Shown one piece after another: positions 42,997-52,937 of a stretch of 64,000 nucleotides of DNA. The notes under the pieces were generated by a model, which saw nothing but the letters and a program-made list of their open reading frames with translations, ran no database searches and was not told the origin of the DNA. Positions within the stretch are counted from its first letter, which is position 1. Each line of letters begins with the position of its first letter. The stretch comes from Paracoccus alcaliphilus (lineage in GTDB: Bacteria > Pseudomonadota > Alphaproteobacteria > Rhodobacterales > Rhodobacteraceae): assembly GCF_028553725.1 (NCBI RefSeq), contig NZ_CP067127.1, positions 241,819 to 305,818 of the forward strand. The letters are read 5' to 3'. Position numbers and translations under genes: made by a program.

Positions 42997-44616
42997 ATGT
43001 CAGTACCCGCATCTGCCCGCCCTGTCGCCGATACGGACGTCAAACGATTGGAACGCGAAGAGGCGGAGGCCATCGCGATCTATCGATGCCTGTTCCCCGA
43101 TGATGATCTGGACTTCACCTTCTGGCAGGGCAAGGATCCGGTCTGGGGGGCGCCGCTGGTCGTGAACGACCGGATGACGTTTCATCCTCATCACCTGCGC
43201 CCCGAATATCTGGGGCGTCTCAGACTGCCAGCGGGGCATGCTGGTGTCGGGATGCGCTCCATCAATCTTTCGGTGCCGCGCGCACCGTTGCCGGGCGAGA
43301 CTGCGAATATCGAGGCGCCCTGGCAGCCGGTCCGTCGCCTGAGGGCGCTGTTTCGCATGTGGCCGATGGCATACGAGCATCTGCGCTATCAGGTGGAAAT
43401 GCGGCGCAGGAGGCTTCGGCGAAAGCGTCACAGCCATCAGTCATTGCCCAGCAGCGACGGATCGCCCGCGCTGCCGCCGCTGGCCGTGAGCGGCCCGGAT
43501 ATCGCTCAGCGTCCGGCCATCCTGATCGGCTTTCACTGGCTCGAAGTCGGTGGGGCCGAGAAGCTTGCCTTCGACTGTGTGAATTGGGCACTGACCGCCG
43601 GATTGCGGGTCATCGTCGTGGCGTCGGTTCCGTCGTTTCAACGGCTGGCGGACAGGTTGCCGGATCATCCAGACATACAGTTCATCCGGCTTGACCGTTA
43701 TCTGGCACATGAACTATGGCCTCAGTATATCGAACGGCTCGCCCATGCTGAAAACATCCGCCTGATCCATATTCACCATTGCGTGCCACTTTATGCCGCG
43801 CTCGCACATCTGCGTGTCACCACCCCATGGATAAAGGTGGTCGATTCCACCCATATCGTGGAAAATGCCGATGGCGGCTATCCTCGGGTTTCAGGAGTCT
43901 GGACCAATTATATCGACCATCACCACGTCATCAGCCGTGAACTTGTCGATTATTACCGCAACAACTTCTACATCATGCACAATATTCATCTAGGCCGGAT
44001 GCTAGAGCGGATCGAAGAGATCACCCTCCCCGATCTGAACATGAGCGCGGGCCAGAAACATCTTCACGTCGCCTTCATCGGCAGGATGCATTACCAGAAA
44101 CGCCCGGTCGTCCTGGTCGAAACCCTGCGGGCCCTTTCCCGTTGGGCCAAGCGTAACGGAATTGAGTTGACGGCCACGATCGTCGGCGAAGGTGCCTTTG
44201 CCGATACCGTCAGTATGCTGCTGAAACGATACAATCTGACACAGCAAGTGGCGCAAGAGCCTGCCAATTCTGATATTCCGGCCCTGCTGAGAAAATCCGA
44301 TATCCTGTTGCTACCGTCGAACAATGAGGGGCTGGCGCTGGTCTGTTATGAGGCAATCCAGCATGGTTGCATCCCGATCTCGACAAATGTCGGCGCTCAG
44401 GCGGAACTGATCCCGCCGGAACTGCTATTGAGCCTTGAACCCTTCTCGGCGGTCAAATCGTCCGTCTCGGTGGTGGACAATCTGTGGCGCGAGAAGGAAT
44501 TTCTTGTACGACAACAGGCGGAACTACATGAACGATTCCGCAAGATCGCCGCAGATCCGACTGCCGAGGAGGTTCTGATGCCCATCTATCGCGCCGCTGC
44601 CGAAAGCCAGTCATGA
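42997..44616 (+). CDS. GT4-family glycosyltransferase
   Basis: 539 residues from the ATG at 42997; the frame is open from 42967. An N-terminal extension of about 180 residues precedes the GT-B fold. The first Rossmann part has LIGFHWLEVGGAEKLAFDCV. The GT4 signature is HVAFIGRMHYQKRPVVLVET then LLPSNNEGLALVCYEAIQHG. Predicted retaining glycosyltransferase for the polymer. Its stop overlaps the next start by 4 nt. Confidence 0.85.
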   Translation: MSVPASARPVADTDVKRLEREEAEAIAIYRCLFPDDDLDFTFWQGKDPVWGAPLVVNDRMTFHPHHLRPEYLGRLRLPAGHAGVGMRSINLSVPRAPLPGETANIEAPWQPVRRLRALFRMWPMAYEHLRYQVEMRRRRLRRKRHSHQSLPSSDGSPALPPLAVSGPDIAQRPAILIGFHWLEVGGAEKLAFDCVNWALTAGLRVIVVASVPSFQRLADRLPDHPDIQFIRLDRYLAHELWPQYIERLAHAENIRLIHIHHCVPLYAALAHLRVTTPWIKVVDSTHIVENADGGYPRVSGVWTNYIDHHHVISRELVDYYRNNFYIMHNIHLGRMLERIEEITLPDLNMSAGQKHLHVAFIGRMHYQKRPVVLVETLRALSRWAKRNGIELTATIVGEGAFADTVSMLLKRYNLTQQVAQEPANSDIPALLRKSDILLLPSNNEGLALVCYEAIQHGCIPISTNVGAQAELIPPELLLSLEPFSAVKSSVSVVDNLWREKEFLVRQQAELHERFRKIAADPTAEEVLMPIYRAAAESQS

Positions 44617-45509
44617 CACTTACCAAGACAGCCGCCGTCATTGTGACCTTCAACCGCTCGGATAAACTGATGCGGGTTCTGGATGCTCTGGAACGGCAGA
44701 CGCAGATACCTGATCTGGTTTTCGTGGTGGACAATGCATCGACCGACGATACCCAGTCCCTGGTCGAGGCCCGGGCCACCGGGATGCCTAACTTACGCTA
44801 TGTACGGCTGCCGAAAAATGTCGGCGGGGCGGGTGGCTTTCACGAGGGAATGAAGATCGCCTATGCCTCCGGGGCAAATTATCTGTGGATTTCGGATGAC
44901 GATGCCTATGCGGAACCAGATGCGCTGGAAAAACTGCTGGACGCGATCCAGAAATTCGAAGCCGACAATGTCTGGCGTCCCAGTTTTGCCTGTTCCCGGG
45001 TAGAATGGATCGACGGAAGCCTGTGCGAAATGAACACGCCCCGTCCCGTCTGGGACTGGGCGCGGTTCGTTCAACCGCAAAAGGCGTGGGCTCTGGTTGA
45101 TTCCTGTTCTTTTGTCTCGGTGCTGGTGCCCCGTTGGGCAATCGAGTCCCACGGCCTGCCGATCGCGGATTACTTCATCTGGTTCGACGATGCGGAATAC
45201 ACCCGACGGCTGTCAAAATCCTATCCCGGCATCTTCGTGCCCGAAAGCCGCGTCATCCATGACACGCCCGACAACAAGGGCGTTAACTACAGCCTCGTCA
45301 CGGAAAAGAGTTTGTGGAAGTTCAAATATGGTGCGCGCAACGAGTCCTCATTTCGCGCTCGTGAGCAGGGTTTTGTCGGCGTACTGAGCTTCGCATGGGG
45401 GGTAAGGTCACAGTTGAGAGCCGGTGATGTGCCGTGGGCAATCCGCCGTCAGGTCTATCAGGCGATTCTGCGCGGCTGGAGCTTCCGTCCGCCGATCCGG
45501 AAAGCCTGA
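44613..45509 (+). CDS. GT2-family glycosyltransferase (GlfT2-like)
   Basis: A 298-residue GT-A enzyme: TAAVIVTFNRSDKLMRVLDA, LVFVVDNASTDDTQSLVEA, LPKNVGGAGGFHEGMKIAYA and the DDD metal motif in YLWISDDDAYAEPDALEKLL. NVGGAGGF with W-SDDDA resembles galactofuranosyltransferase-like GT2 enzymes. It is coupled to the GT4 gene by an ATGA overlap and ends the plus-strand arm. Confidence 0.85.
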   Translation: MTLTKTAAVIVTFNRSDKLMRVLDALERQTQIPDLVFVVDNASTDDTQSLVEARATGMPNLRYVRLPKNVGGAGGFHEGMKIAYASGANYLWISDDDAYAEPDALEKLLDAIQKFEADNVWRPSFACSRVEWIDGSLCEMNTPRPVWDWARFVQPQKAWALVDSCSFVSVLVPRWAIESHGLPIADYFIWFDDAEYTRRLSKSYPGIFVPESRVIHDTPDNKGVNYSLVTEKSLWKFKYGARNESSFRAREQGFVGVLSFAWGVRSQLRAGDVPWAIRRQVYQAILRGWSFRPPIRKA

Positions 45510-45916
45510 ATAGCGAAATTCACAACATACATCCGGTGCCTGGCCGAGCCGAGGCATGAACGTGCCGCTTGATGACCACACAGTTGGCGCCGATGATCAT
45601 CAGACGCCGCAAGGATCGTTCCCCCATCTTCGTTGTAGCACCAACCCACCCTGGCAAACAGATGCCGTCGGGGGGCGGTCACCCACCAGCAATGCCCATT
45701 CATGTCATGAACGCAGCATGGTGCTGGACTCAGCGGCAGCCCATGATTATTAATACGTTGATGTAATGCTGCATCATATCGCATATCATAGTTCCTGAGC
45801 CTGATGTGCCACCTGCTGCGACGATAATGTATTGACCCATGCGCCCGCGAATTGCAGGTACTATTGAGTCCGATGGTTTTCCCAGAACACATATTCCTTA
45901 CTGCCTACAGAATTTC
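45510..45916. other. 407-bp gap between the glycan arm and an interrupted secreted-protein gene
   Basis: No gene supported. The right part (45750-45840) is AT-rich and probably carries the promoter for the interrupted gene at 45917. Confidence 0.3.
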
Positions 45917-46010
45917 ATGCTCTTTCGTGCTCTCAGCTTCGCCTTTCTCGCCCTTTGCATTGCTTTTGCCTGTATAACACCGGCCCAAGCGCAAGTCAGG
46001 GGTACAGACG
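45917..46010 (+). pseudogene. secreted-protein gene cut by IS3 (possibly EPS export protein)
   Basis: The ATG at 45917 starts a textbook signal peptide (LFRALSFAFLALCIAFACIT, then PAQAQVRG). After RGTD the frame enters the IS3 end at 46011. Position next to the glycan genes suggests an export/polymerisation partner such as a Wza-type protein, but only 31 residues survive, so this is a guess. Confidence 0.5.
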
Positions 46011-46044
46011 TGATCAGCCCCACTTGAGTGGTCCATTTTAAAAG

Positions 46045-46848
46045 TTAGTGCATCGCCGGTCTTTGGTCCATCGGAAGGATGGTTTCCGGGGCTGGCGGGC
46101 GATAGCCCAATGCGCTGTGTGGTCGTTTCGTGTTGTAGTGCTTCCTCCATTGCTCGATCAGTATTTGTGCCTCGCGGAGGCTGTAGAAGACTTCTCCATT
46201 CAGCATTTCATCGCGGAAGCGGGCGTTAAAGCTCTCGCAATAACCATTCTCCCAGGGCGATCCGGGCTCGATGTAAGCCGTTTTTGCACCGACGGCGCTG
46301 ATCCAGTCCCGAACGGCTTGGGCGATGAACTCCGGGCCATTGTCGGAGCGGATGAAGGCGGGAACGCCGCGCAAGATGAACAGGTCGGTCAGTGCATCGA
46401 TCACATCTGTTGAGTTCAACTTGCGCCGCACCCTGATCGTCAGGCATTCGCGGCTGAATTCATCAAGGATGTTCAGCGTTCGAAACACCTTGCCGTCATC
46501 GGTGCGGCAATGAACAAAATCATACGACCAGACATGATCCCGGTATTCCGGCCGCAACCGGATACAGGATCCGTCATTCAGCCACAACCGGCCCTTCTTT
46601 GGTTGCCTCGATGGCACTTTCAGCCCCTCCCGCCGCCACAAGCGCTCGACCCGCTTGTCGTTCACCTGCCATCCGGCATCCCGCAACAGAGCCGCAATCC
46701 GACGATAGCCATAGCGGCCATATTGTCGGGCCAGTTCGATCATGTCGGCGACCAGGCGATCTTCATCCGCTCGCCCTTGCGGCAACTTGCGCTGCGTGGA
46801 GCGATGCTGGCGCAGCACCTGGCAGGCCCGACGCTCGGAAACGCCCAA
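46045..46848 (-). CDS. IS3-family transposase OrfB
   Basis: A 267-residue integrase core with YGYRRIAALLRDAGWQVNDK, YDFVHCRTDDGKVFRTLNIL (D), FIRSDNGPEFIAQAVRDWI (D) and ENGYCESFNARFRDEMLNG (E). Full length; the N-terminus is normally supplied by frameshifting from orfA. Confidence 0.9.
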   Translation of the reverse strand: MGVSERRACQVLRQHRSTQRKLPQGRADEDRLVADMIELARQYGRYGYRRIAALLRDAGWQVNDKRVERLWRREGLKVPSRQPKKGRLWLNDGSCIRLRPEYRDHVWSYDFVHCRTDDGKVFRTLNILDEFSRECLTIRVRRKLNSTDVIDALTDLFILRGVPAFIRSDNGPEFIAQAVRDWISAVGAKTAYIEPGSPWENGYCESFNARFRDEMLNGEVFYSLREAQILIEQWRKHYNTKRPHSALGYRPPAPETILPMDQRPAMH

Positions 46849-46864
46849 CTCACCCCGGACATGG

Positions 46865-47191
46865 TCAATGCAGGCCCGGCGGCGAGCGGGGCTCAGAAGT
46901 TTCGCTGCGCGGACCTGCGGTTCCCCGAGCCGCCTCCGTCAGGATCAGCTTGTCCAGGGTCAGATCCGAAACAGCACGCCTGAGCCGTTCATTCTCCTGC
47001 TGAAGCCGCTTCAGTTCCTTCAACTGATCTACGCCCATCCCACCATATTGCTTGCGCCAGCGGTAATAAGTCTGTTCGACAACGCCGATCCGCCTGATCG
47101 CATCAAGACGGGACAGGCCTTGCCCCATCAGAACCTCAACCTGCCGCAACTTCGAGACAATCTCTTCCGGCTTCGGTCGCTTGTTGGCCAT
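46865..47191 (-). CDS. IS3-family transposase OrfA
   Basis: Start at 47191, the same ATG context as in copy 1. 108 residues with helix-turn-helix and coiled coil, the same protein as at 9277-9603. Confidence 0.85.
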   Translation of the reverse strand: MANKRPKPEEIVSKLRQVEVLMGQGLSRLDAIRRIGVVEQTYYRWRKQYGGMGVDQLKELKRLQQENERLRRAVSDLTLDKLILTEAARGTAGPRSETSEPRSPPGLH

Positions 47192-47213
47192 TCTCGATCC
47201 TCCGTTTCCTAGG

Positions 47214-47816
47214 TCATGTTGACAAATGGCGGAGCCAGAGGCGGATCGACGTGATGTCGATGAAGCCCAGGAAGCTTTCGGCGGTCTTGTCGTAGCGGGT
47301 GGCGACGCGACGGGCATTCTTGAGCTTGTTGAAGCACCGCTCAACGAGATTGCGCAGGCGGTAGAGCCTGCGGTCAACGGCGACCCGTAGCTTCCGGGTT
47401 TTGCGCATGGGGATGACCGGCACCACGTCGCGCACCTCCATGGTCTTGCGGATGTTGTCGGAGTCGTAGCCGCGGTCTGCGAGCAGAACGCTTGGCTCGG
47501 GCAGGTTGTCAGCCATGACCAGATCGAAGCCGAGGTAGTCCGATGTCTGCCCGGCCGTGATCTCGGTTCTCATGGGCAGGCCTGCCGCATTGACCCGCAG
47601 ATGGATCTTGGTCGTGAAGCCACCTCGCGAGCGGCCGAAACCTTGGCGCGGAGTCCCCCTTTTGCGCCCGCTGCCTGATGATGAGCGCGAACCACGGTGC
47701 TGTCGATCATCTGCAGCGCATCCGGCACGATCCGGCTCTCGTTCAGCGCCTCCAGGATCTGTTCCCACAGCCCCGCCAACGTCCAGCGCCGGAACTGCCG
47801 ATAGACAGACGACCAT
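47214..47816 (-). CDS. IS427-group transposase, second frame (C-terminal part)
   Basis: The native part starts near residue 45: RSRGGFTTKIHLRVNAAGLP, LLADRGYDSDNIRKTMEV (D), RLYRLRNLVERCFNKLKNAR (E-containing end) and DKTAESFLGFIDITSIRLWL. Together with the first frame it forms one DDE transposase by -1/+1 frameshifting, usual for this group. Confidence 0.85.
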   Translation of the reverse strand: MVVCLSAVPALDVGGAVGTDPGGAEREPDRAGCAADDRQHRGSRSSSGSGRKRGTPRQGFGRSRGGFTTKIHLRVNAAGLPMRTEITAGQTSDYLGFDLVMADNLPEPSVLLADRGYDSDNIRKTMEVRDVVPVIPMRKTRKLRVAVDRRLYRLRNLVERCFNKLKNARRVATRYDKTAESFLGFIDITSIRLWLRHLST

Positions 47817-48001
47817 TTGCCGAACTCTTCCGGCAGGTCGCGCCAGGGCGACCCCGTTCGGGCGATCCAGAAAATCCCATCCAGAACAAGCCGATGGTTC
47901 GTGGGCTTGCGGCCGTTCGGAGAACGGACAGCCAGGATGAAGCGTTCAAAGAACGCCCACTCGTCGTTCGACATCAGGTTTCGTGCCACGCTGGTCTCCA
48001 T
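47570..48001 (-). CDS. IS427-group transposase, first frame (N-terminal part)
   Basis: MSNDEWAFFERFILAVRSPN, HRLVLDGIFWIARTGSPWRD, LPEEFGKWSSVYRQFRRW and LQMIDSTVVRAHHQAAGAKG (first Asp of DDE) identify it. Native sequence ends near AAGAKGG, where the frame passes to the second part. Confidence 0.85.
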   Translation of the reverse strand: METSVARNLMSNDEWAFFERFILAVRSPNGRKPTNHRLVLDGIFWIARTGSPWRDLPEEFGKWSSVYRQFRRWTLAGLWEQILEALNESRIVPDALQMIDSTVVRAHHQAAGAKGGLRAKVSAAREVASRPRSICGSMRQACP

Positions 48002-48062
48002 TGCAGATACCAGCTTGAATCACGATCACCGCGCCCGGTGAATCCCTTTTGTCAACACGCCC

Positions 48063-49485
48063 TAGCATTACAGTTGCGTTTCCATCTCATCTCTGAATCA
48101 ATGGGTTACCATGATTTGGATGAGGTCATGGATGTCGGAATTGCCTGTCGAGGAAACGCTTGAACTGTGGGCTTTGTCGCTTCGGGATGTGAAGTCGCGG
48201 ATGCGGGTGCTGTTCACACAGGAACGGGTTGCGGTATCGGCTGGTCAGTTTCTCGATGGTCTGCTGGGAGACGAACGGCGCAAGACCGGATGGATGCGGG
48301 CGGAAGCCGCTGGCGACAAGGGTCCGTGGCGGCAGCAGGCGATCCTCGGTCGGGTTCCTTGGGATGCCGATGCCTTGCGCGACATCGTGCGCGACTATGC
48401 GCTGGAAACGCTGGCCGATCCGGATGCGGTGCTGGTGATTGATGAGACCGGATTTCTGAAACAGGGACATGCCTCCTGTGGTGTTGCACGCCAATACACC
48501 GGCTCGGCGGGCAAGATCACCAATTGCCAGATCGGGGTCTTTGCCGCTTATGTCTCGCACCATGGGCACGCCTTCATCGACCGGGCGCTCTATCTGCCGA
48601 AGGCCTGGACGGACGATCCCGACCGGCGCGGCAAGGCCCATGTGCCGCAGGAACTCGGCTTTGCCACCAAACCCGCGATTGCCCGCACCATGATCGAGCG
48701 GGCGCTGGCTGCGGATGTGCCGTTTTCCTGGGTAGCGGCGGACAGCGTCTATGGGGTCGGCGATATCGAGATGGCGCTGCGGCGTGCTGGCAAGGGATAT
48801 GTGCTTGGGGTCAGCGCAAAGCATGCGTTCAACTCCTGGGGCAAGCCCTATGCCGTTGCCGGAACCGCGAAGGATATCGCCGCGGACCTACCCCCGGTTG
48901 CCTGGCGACGCCTTTCGGCGGGGTCAGGTACCAAGGGAGAACGCCTCCATGACTGGGCCTATATCGAACTGGCCGATCTCGATGCCGAAGATTTCGACGC
49001 GAAATTCAGCGGGCTCTGGACACGAGGCCTGCTGATCCGCCGCAATATCTCTGACGGCGATCTGGCCTTCTTCTCAACCTGGTGTCCGCAGGGCACGTCT
49101 ATGGAAACACTGGTGCGGATCGAGGGCCACCGATGGGCGATCGAGGACAGCTTCGAGACCGCGAAGAACGAGCTTGGCCTCGATCACAACGAGACGCGCT
49201 CCTGGCACGGCTGGCACCGCCATGTTTCCCTGGTCATGCTGGCCTTCGCCATGATGGCCGTCATCCGTCATCATGCCAATGCCGCACCGCCCCCAAAAAC
49301 AATGCGCAGGCCTCATCGCCACCCCTGATCCGATGGTCTGTCCAGGAAATCCGCCGCATCGCCAACCGCATGGCACAGCGTCAAATCCAGCCCGCACAGA
49401 TCATCGCATGGTCGCTTTGGCGGCGAGCGCATCAAGCCGCAGCAAGACAGGCTCATATCAAACTGAAAACGCAACTGTAATGCTA
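48063..49485 (+). mobile_element. IS701-family element, about 1.42 kb
   Basis: Both ends show TAGCATTACAGTTGCGTTT or its complement (left from 48063; right ends at 49485). The right end lies directly on the coding sequence of pyruvate carboxylase. The left flank is the IS427-type end, so a full target duplication cannot be seen. Confidence 0.85.
48132..49480 (+). pseudogene. IS701-family transposase with a late frameshift
   Basis: Start at 48132 with GAGG upstream. Typical parts: VLFTQERVAVSAGQFLDGLL, VLVIDETGFLKQGHASCGVA (D), FSWVAADSVYGVGDIEMALR (D) and WAIEDSFETAKNELGLDHNE (E). The frame ends at 49328. The expected C-terminus (NNAQASSPPLIRWSVQEIRR to KLKTQL) continues in another frame to 49480, so a one-base change in the C5-A5 run near 49292 has shifted it. 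Confidence 0.8.
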
Positions 49486-49487
49486 AG

Positions 49488-52400
49488 TTCAACAAAATCC
49501 TGATTGCCAACCGTGGCGAGATTGCGATCCGCGTGATGCGGGCGGCCGAAGAGCTGGGCAAGCGGACGGTCGCGGTCTATGCCGAGGAGGACAAGCTGGG
49601 CTTGCACCGCTTCAAGGCTGACGAGGCTTACCGGATCGGCGAGGGGCTGGGGCCGGTTGCAGCGTATCTGTCGATCCCCGAGATCATCCGGGTCGCCAAG
49701 GAAAGCGGCGCGGACGCGATCCATCCCGGCTATGGGCTTCTGTCGGAAAACCCCGATTTCGTGGATGCCTGCGTGGCCGCGGGGATCACCTTCATCGGGC
49801 CGAAGGCGGAGACGATGCGGGCGCTTGGCGACAAGGCCAGCGCGCGGCGGGTGGCGATCGAGGCGGGGGTGCCGGTGATCCCGGCGACCGGGGTGCTGGG
49901 CGAGGATTTCGACGCGATCCGGGCCAAGGCGGCGCAGATCGGCTATCCGCTGATGCTGAAGGCCAGCTGGGGCGGCGGCGGGCGCGGCATGCGGCCGATC
50001 ACCACCGCCGAGGAGCTGGAAGCGAAGGTGCGCGAGGGGAGGCGCGAGGCCGAGGCGGCTTTCGGCAATGGCGAGGGCTATCTGGAAAAGATGATCCAGC
50101 GCGCCCGCCATGTCGAGGTGCAGCTTCTGGGCGACGCCCATGGCGGGCTGTATCATCTGTATGAACGCGACTGCACGGTGCAGCGGCGCAACCAGAAGGT
50201 GGTGGAACGCGCCCCTGCGCCCTACCTGACCCCCGAACAGCGGGCCGAGGTCTGCGATCTGGCGCTGCGGATCGGGCGCGCGGTGGGCTATCGCAATGCC
50301 GGCACGGTCGAGTTCCTGATGGACATGGACAGCCAGCAATTCTACTTCATCGAGGTGAACCCGCGGGTCCAGGTCGAGCATACCGTGACCGAGGAGGTCA
50401 CCGGCATCGACATCGTCCAGGCCCAGATCCTGATCAGTGAGGGCGCCACCCTGGCCGAGGCCACCGGCGCCGCCGCGCAGGCGGACGTGCATCTGCAAGG
50501 CCATGCGCTGCAATGCCGGGTCACCACCGAGGATCCGCTGAACAGCTTCATCCCCGACTATGGCCGCATCAGCGCCTATCGCAGCGCCACCGGCAACGGC
50601 ATCCGGCTGGACGGCGGCACCGCCTATTCCGGCGGCGTCATCACCCGCCATTACGATTCCCTGCTGGTCAAGGTCACCGCGCATGCCCAGACGCCCGGGA
50701 AGGCCATCGCCCGGATGGACCGGGCCCTGCGCGAATTCCGGGTGCGCGGGGTGGCGACGAATATCGAATTCGTCATCAACCTGCTGAAGCACCCGGCCTT
50801 CCTGAACGATACCTATACGACCAGGTTCATCGACGGCACGCCGGAGCTGTTCGCGTTCAGGAAGCGCCGCGACCGGGCGACCAAGCTGCTGATCTACCTG
50901 GCCGATATCAGCGTCAACGGCCATCCTGAGACCGCCGGGCGCCCGCGCCCGCCGGCGCAGCCGCGCCTGCCGGTGCCGCCCGCGCCGCAGGGAGAACCCG
51001 CACCCGGCACGAAGCAGTTGCTGGAGGAGCAGGGCGCGCAGGCGGTGGCCGACTGGATGCTGGCCCAGAAGCGGCTGCTGATCACCGACACGACGATGCG
51101 CGACGGCCACCAGAGCCTGCTGGCCACGCGGATGCGCTCTTTCGACATGATCCGGGTGGCGCCCAGCTATGCCGCCAACCTGCCGCAGCTGTTTTCCGTC
51201 GAATGCTGGGGCGGGGCGACGTTCGATGTCGCCTATCGCTTCCTGCAGGAATGCCCCTGGCAGCGGCTGCGCGACCTGCGCGCGGCCATGCCCAACCTGA
51301 TGACGCAGATGCTGCTGCGGGCCAGCAACGGCGTCGGCTACACCAATTACCCCGACAATGTGGTGCGCGCATTCGTCCGCCAGGCGGCCGAGACCGGGGT
51401 GGACGTGTTCCGGGTCTTCGACAGCCTGAACTGGACCCCGAACATGCGCGTGGCCATGGAGGCGGTGATCGAGGCCGGCAAGCTCTGCGAGGGCACGATC
51501 TGCTACACGGGCGACCTCCTGGACCCGGCGCGGTCGAAATACGACCTGCAATACTATCTGAAGATGGCGCGCGAGCTGCGCGAGGCCGGGGCGCATGTGC
51601 TGGGGCTGAAGGACATGGCCGGGCTGTTGAAGCCGGCCTCGGCTTCCCTCCTGGTCCGCGCGCTGAAGGAGGAGATCGGCCTGCCGGTGCATTTCCACAC
51701 CCATGACACCGGCGGCATTGCCGGGGCCTCGATCCTGGCGGCGGCCGAGGCCGGGGTGGATGCGGTGGACTGCGCCATGGACGCGCTGTCGGGCAATACC
51801 TCGCAGCCGACGCTGGGGTCGGTGGTCGAGGCGCTGCGGCACACGGATCGCGACACCGGCCTCGATATCGGCGCCATCCGCCGGATCAGCAATTACTGGG
51901 AAGCGGTGCGCGCGCAATATGCGGCCTTCGAATCCGGCCTGCAGGCCCCGGCCTCGGAGGTCTGGCTGCACGAGATGCCGGGCGGGCAGTTCACCAATCT
52001 CAAGGCGCAGGCGCGGTCCATGGGCCTCGAGGAACGCTGGCACGAGGTGGCGCAGGCCTATGCCGATGTGAACCGGATGTTCGGCGATATCGTCAAGGTC
52101 ACGCCCAGCTCCAAGGTGGTGGGCGACATGGCGCTGATGATGGTGGCCCAGGGGCTGAGCCCGGCGCAGGTGCTGGATCCCGCCACCGAGGTCGCCTTTC
52201 CCGATTCCGTCGTCGACATGATGCGCGGCAATCTGGGCCAGCCCCCCGGCGGCTGGCCCGCGGCGCTGCAGAAGAAGGTCTTGAAGGGCGAGCCAGCCCT
52301 GACCGGCCGCCCCGGCGCCAGCCTGCCGGCGGTGGACCTGGAGGCGGCGCGGGCCGAGCTGTCGGCCGAGCTGGAAGGCCGGGCGGTCGATGACGAGGAC

Positions 52401-52853
52401 CTGAACGGCTGGCTGATGTATCCGAAGGTGTTTCTGGACTACATGGGCCGGCACCGCCTGTACGGGCCGGTGCGGGTGCTGCCGACGCCGGCCTTCTTCT
52501 ACGGCATGGCGCCGGGCGAGGCGATCTCGGCCGAAATCGCGCCGGGCAAGACGCTGGAGATCCAGCTGCTGACCATCGGCGAGACCGACGAGGCGGGCGA
52601 GGTCAAGGTGTTCTTCGAGCTGAACGGCCAGCCCCGGGTGATCCGGGTGCCGAACCGCAAGGCCGCCGCCTCGGCCGCCGCCCTCGCCGTCGCCCCGGGC
52701 GCGAGGGTCAACCCCGGCGACCTGCTGCTGACCATCGAGGCGATGAAGATGGAAACCGCCATCCACGCCGACCGCGAGGGCGTGGTCAAGGCCCTCCACG
52801 TCACCCCCGGCGCCCAGATCGACGCAAAGGACCTGATGGTCGAACTGGAGTGA
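49488..52853 (+). pseudogene. pyc: pyruvate carboxylase, start codon lost to IS701
   Basis: From 49488 the frame reads FNKILIANRGEIAIRVMRAA, the usual pyruvate carboxylase beginning minus its first residues. The IS701 end occupies the place of the start codon, and a TGA lies at 49464. Internal GTG 49533 or ATG 49536 would drop the nucleotide-binding start. The rest is complete: ATP-grasp biotin carboxylase, carboxyltransferase (ITDTTMRDGHQSLLATRMRS) and biotinyl domain (TIEAMKMETAIHADREG, biotin on Lys). Normally ATP + HCO3- + pyruvate to oxaloacetate. Here probably not expressed as a working enzyme. Confidence 0.85.
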
Positions 52854-52937
52854 GATCAGCGGTGACAAATGCGCCTTGCGAAACTTCATCAACAAGGCAG
52901 TTTTGGGACGAAAGGGTTCAGTCCGCTTCCAATACTA

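Larger units (their letters stand above)
46011..47209 (-). mobile_element. IS3-family element, copy 2, end lost at the IS427-type element
   Basis: The 46011 end begins TGATC and TGAGTGGTCC (46025), the terminal sequence seen in copy 1. Both transposase frames are complete. The orfA-side end is missing: the next IS begins at 47210. Region 46672-47211 is an inverted duplicate of 9257-9796. Confidence 0.85.
47210..48064 (-). mobile_element. IS5-family (IS427-group) element, 855 bp
   Basis: Ends TAGG(T/G)C(A/G)TGTTGACAAA at 47210 and, inverted, up to 48064. It sits exactly between the broken IS3 and the IS701 element. The group typically inserts at CTAG-like sites. Confidence 0.8.

Noticed and set aside
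49458..52895. 1145-codon open frame antisense to pyruvate carboxylase
   Set aside because: Composition is H, G, R, Q and A rich without any domain; it mirrors the high-GC third positions of the pyc gene on the other strand.
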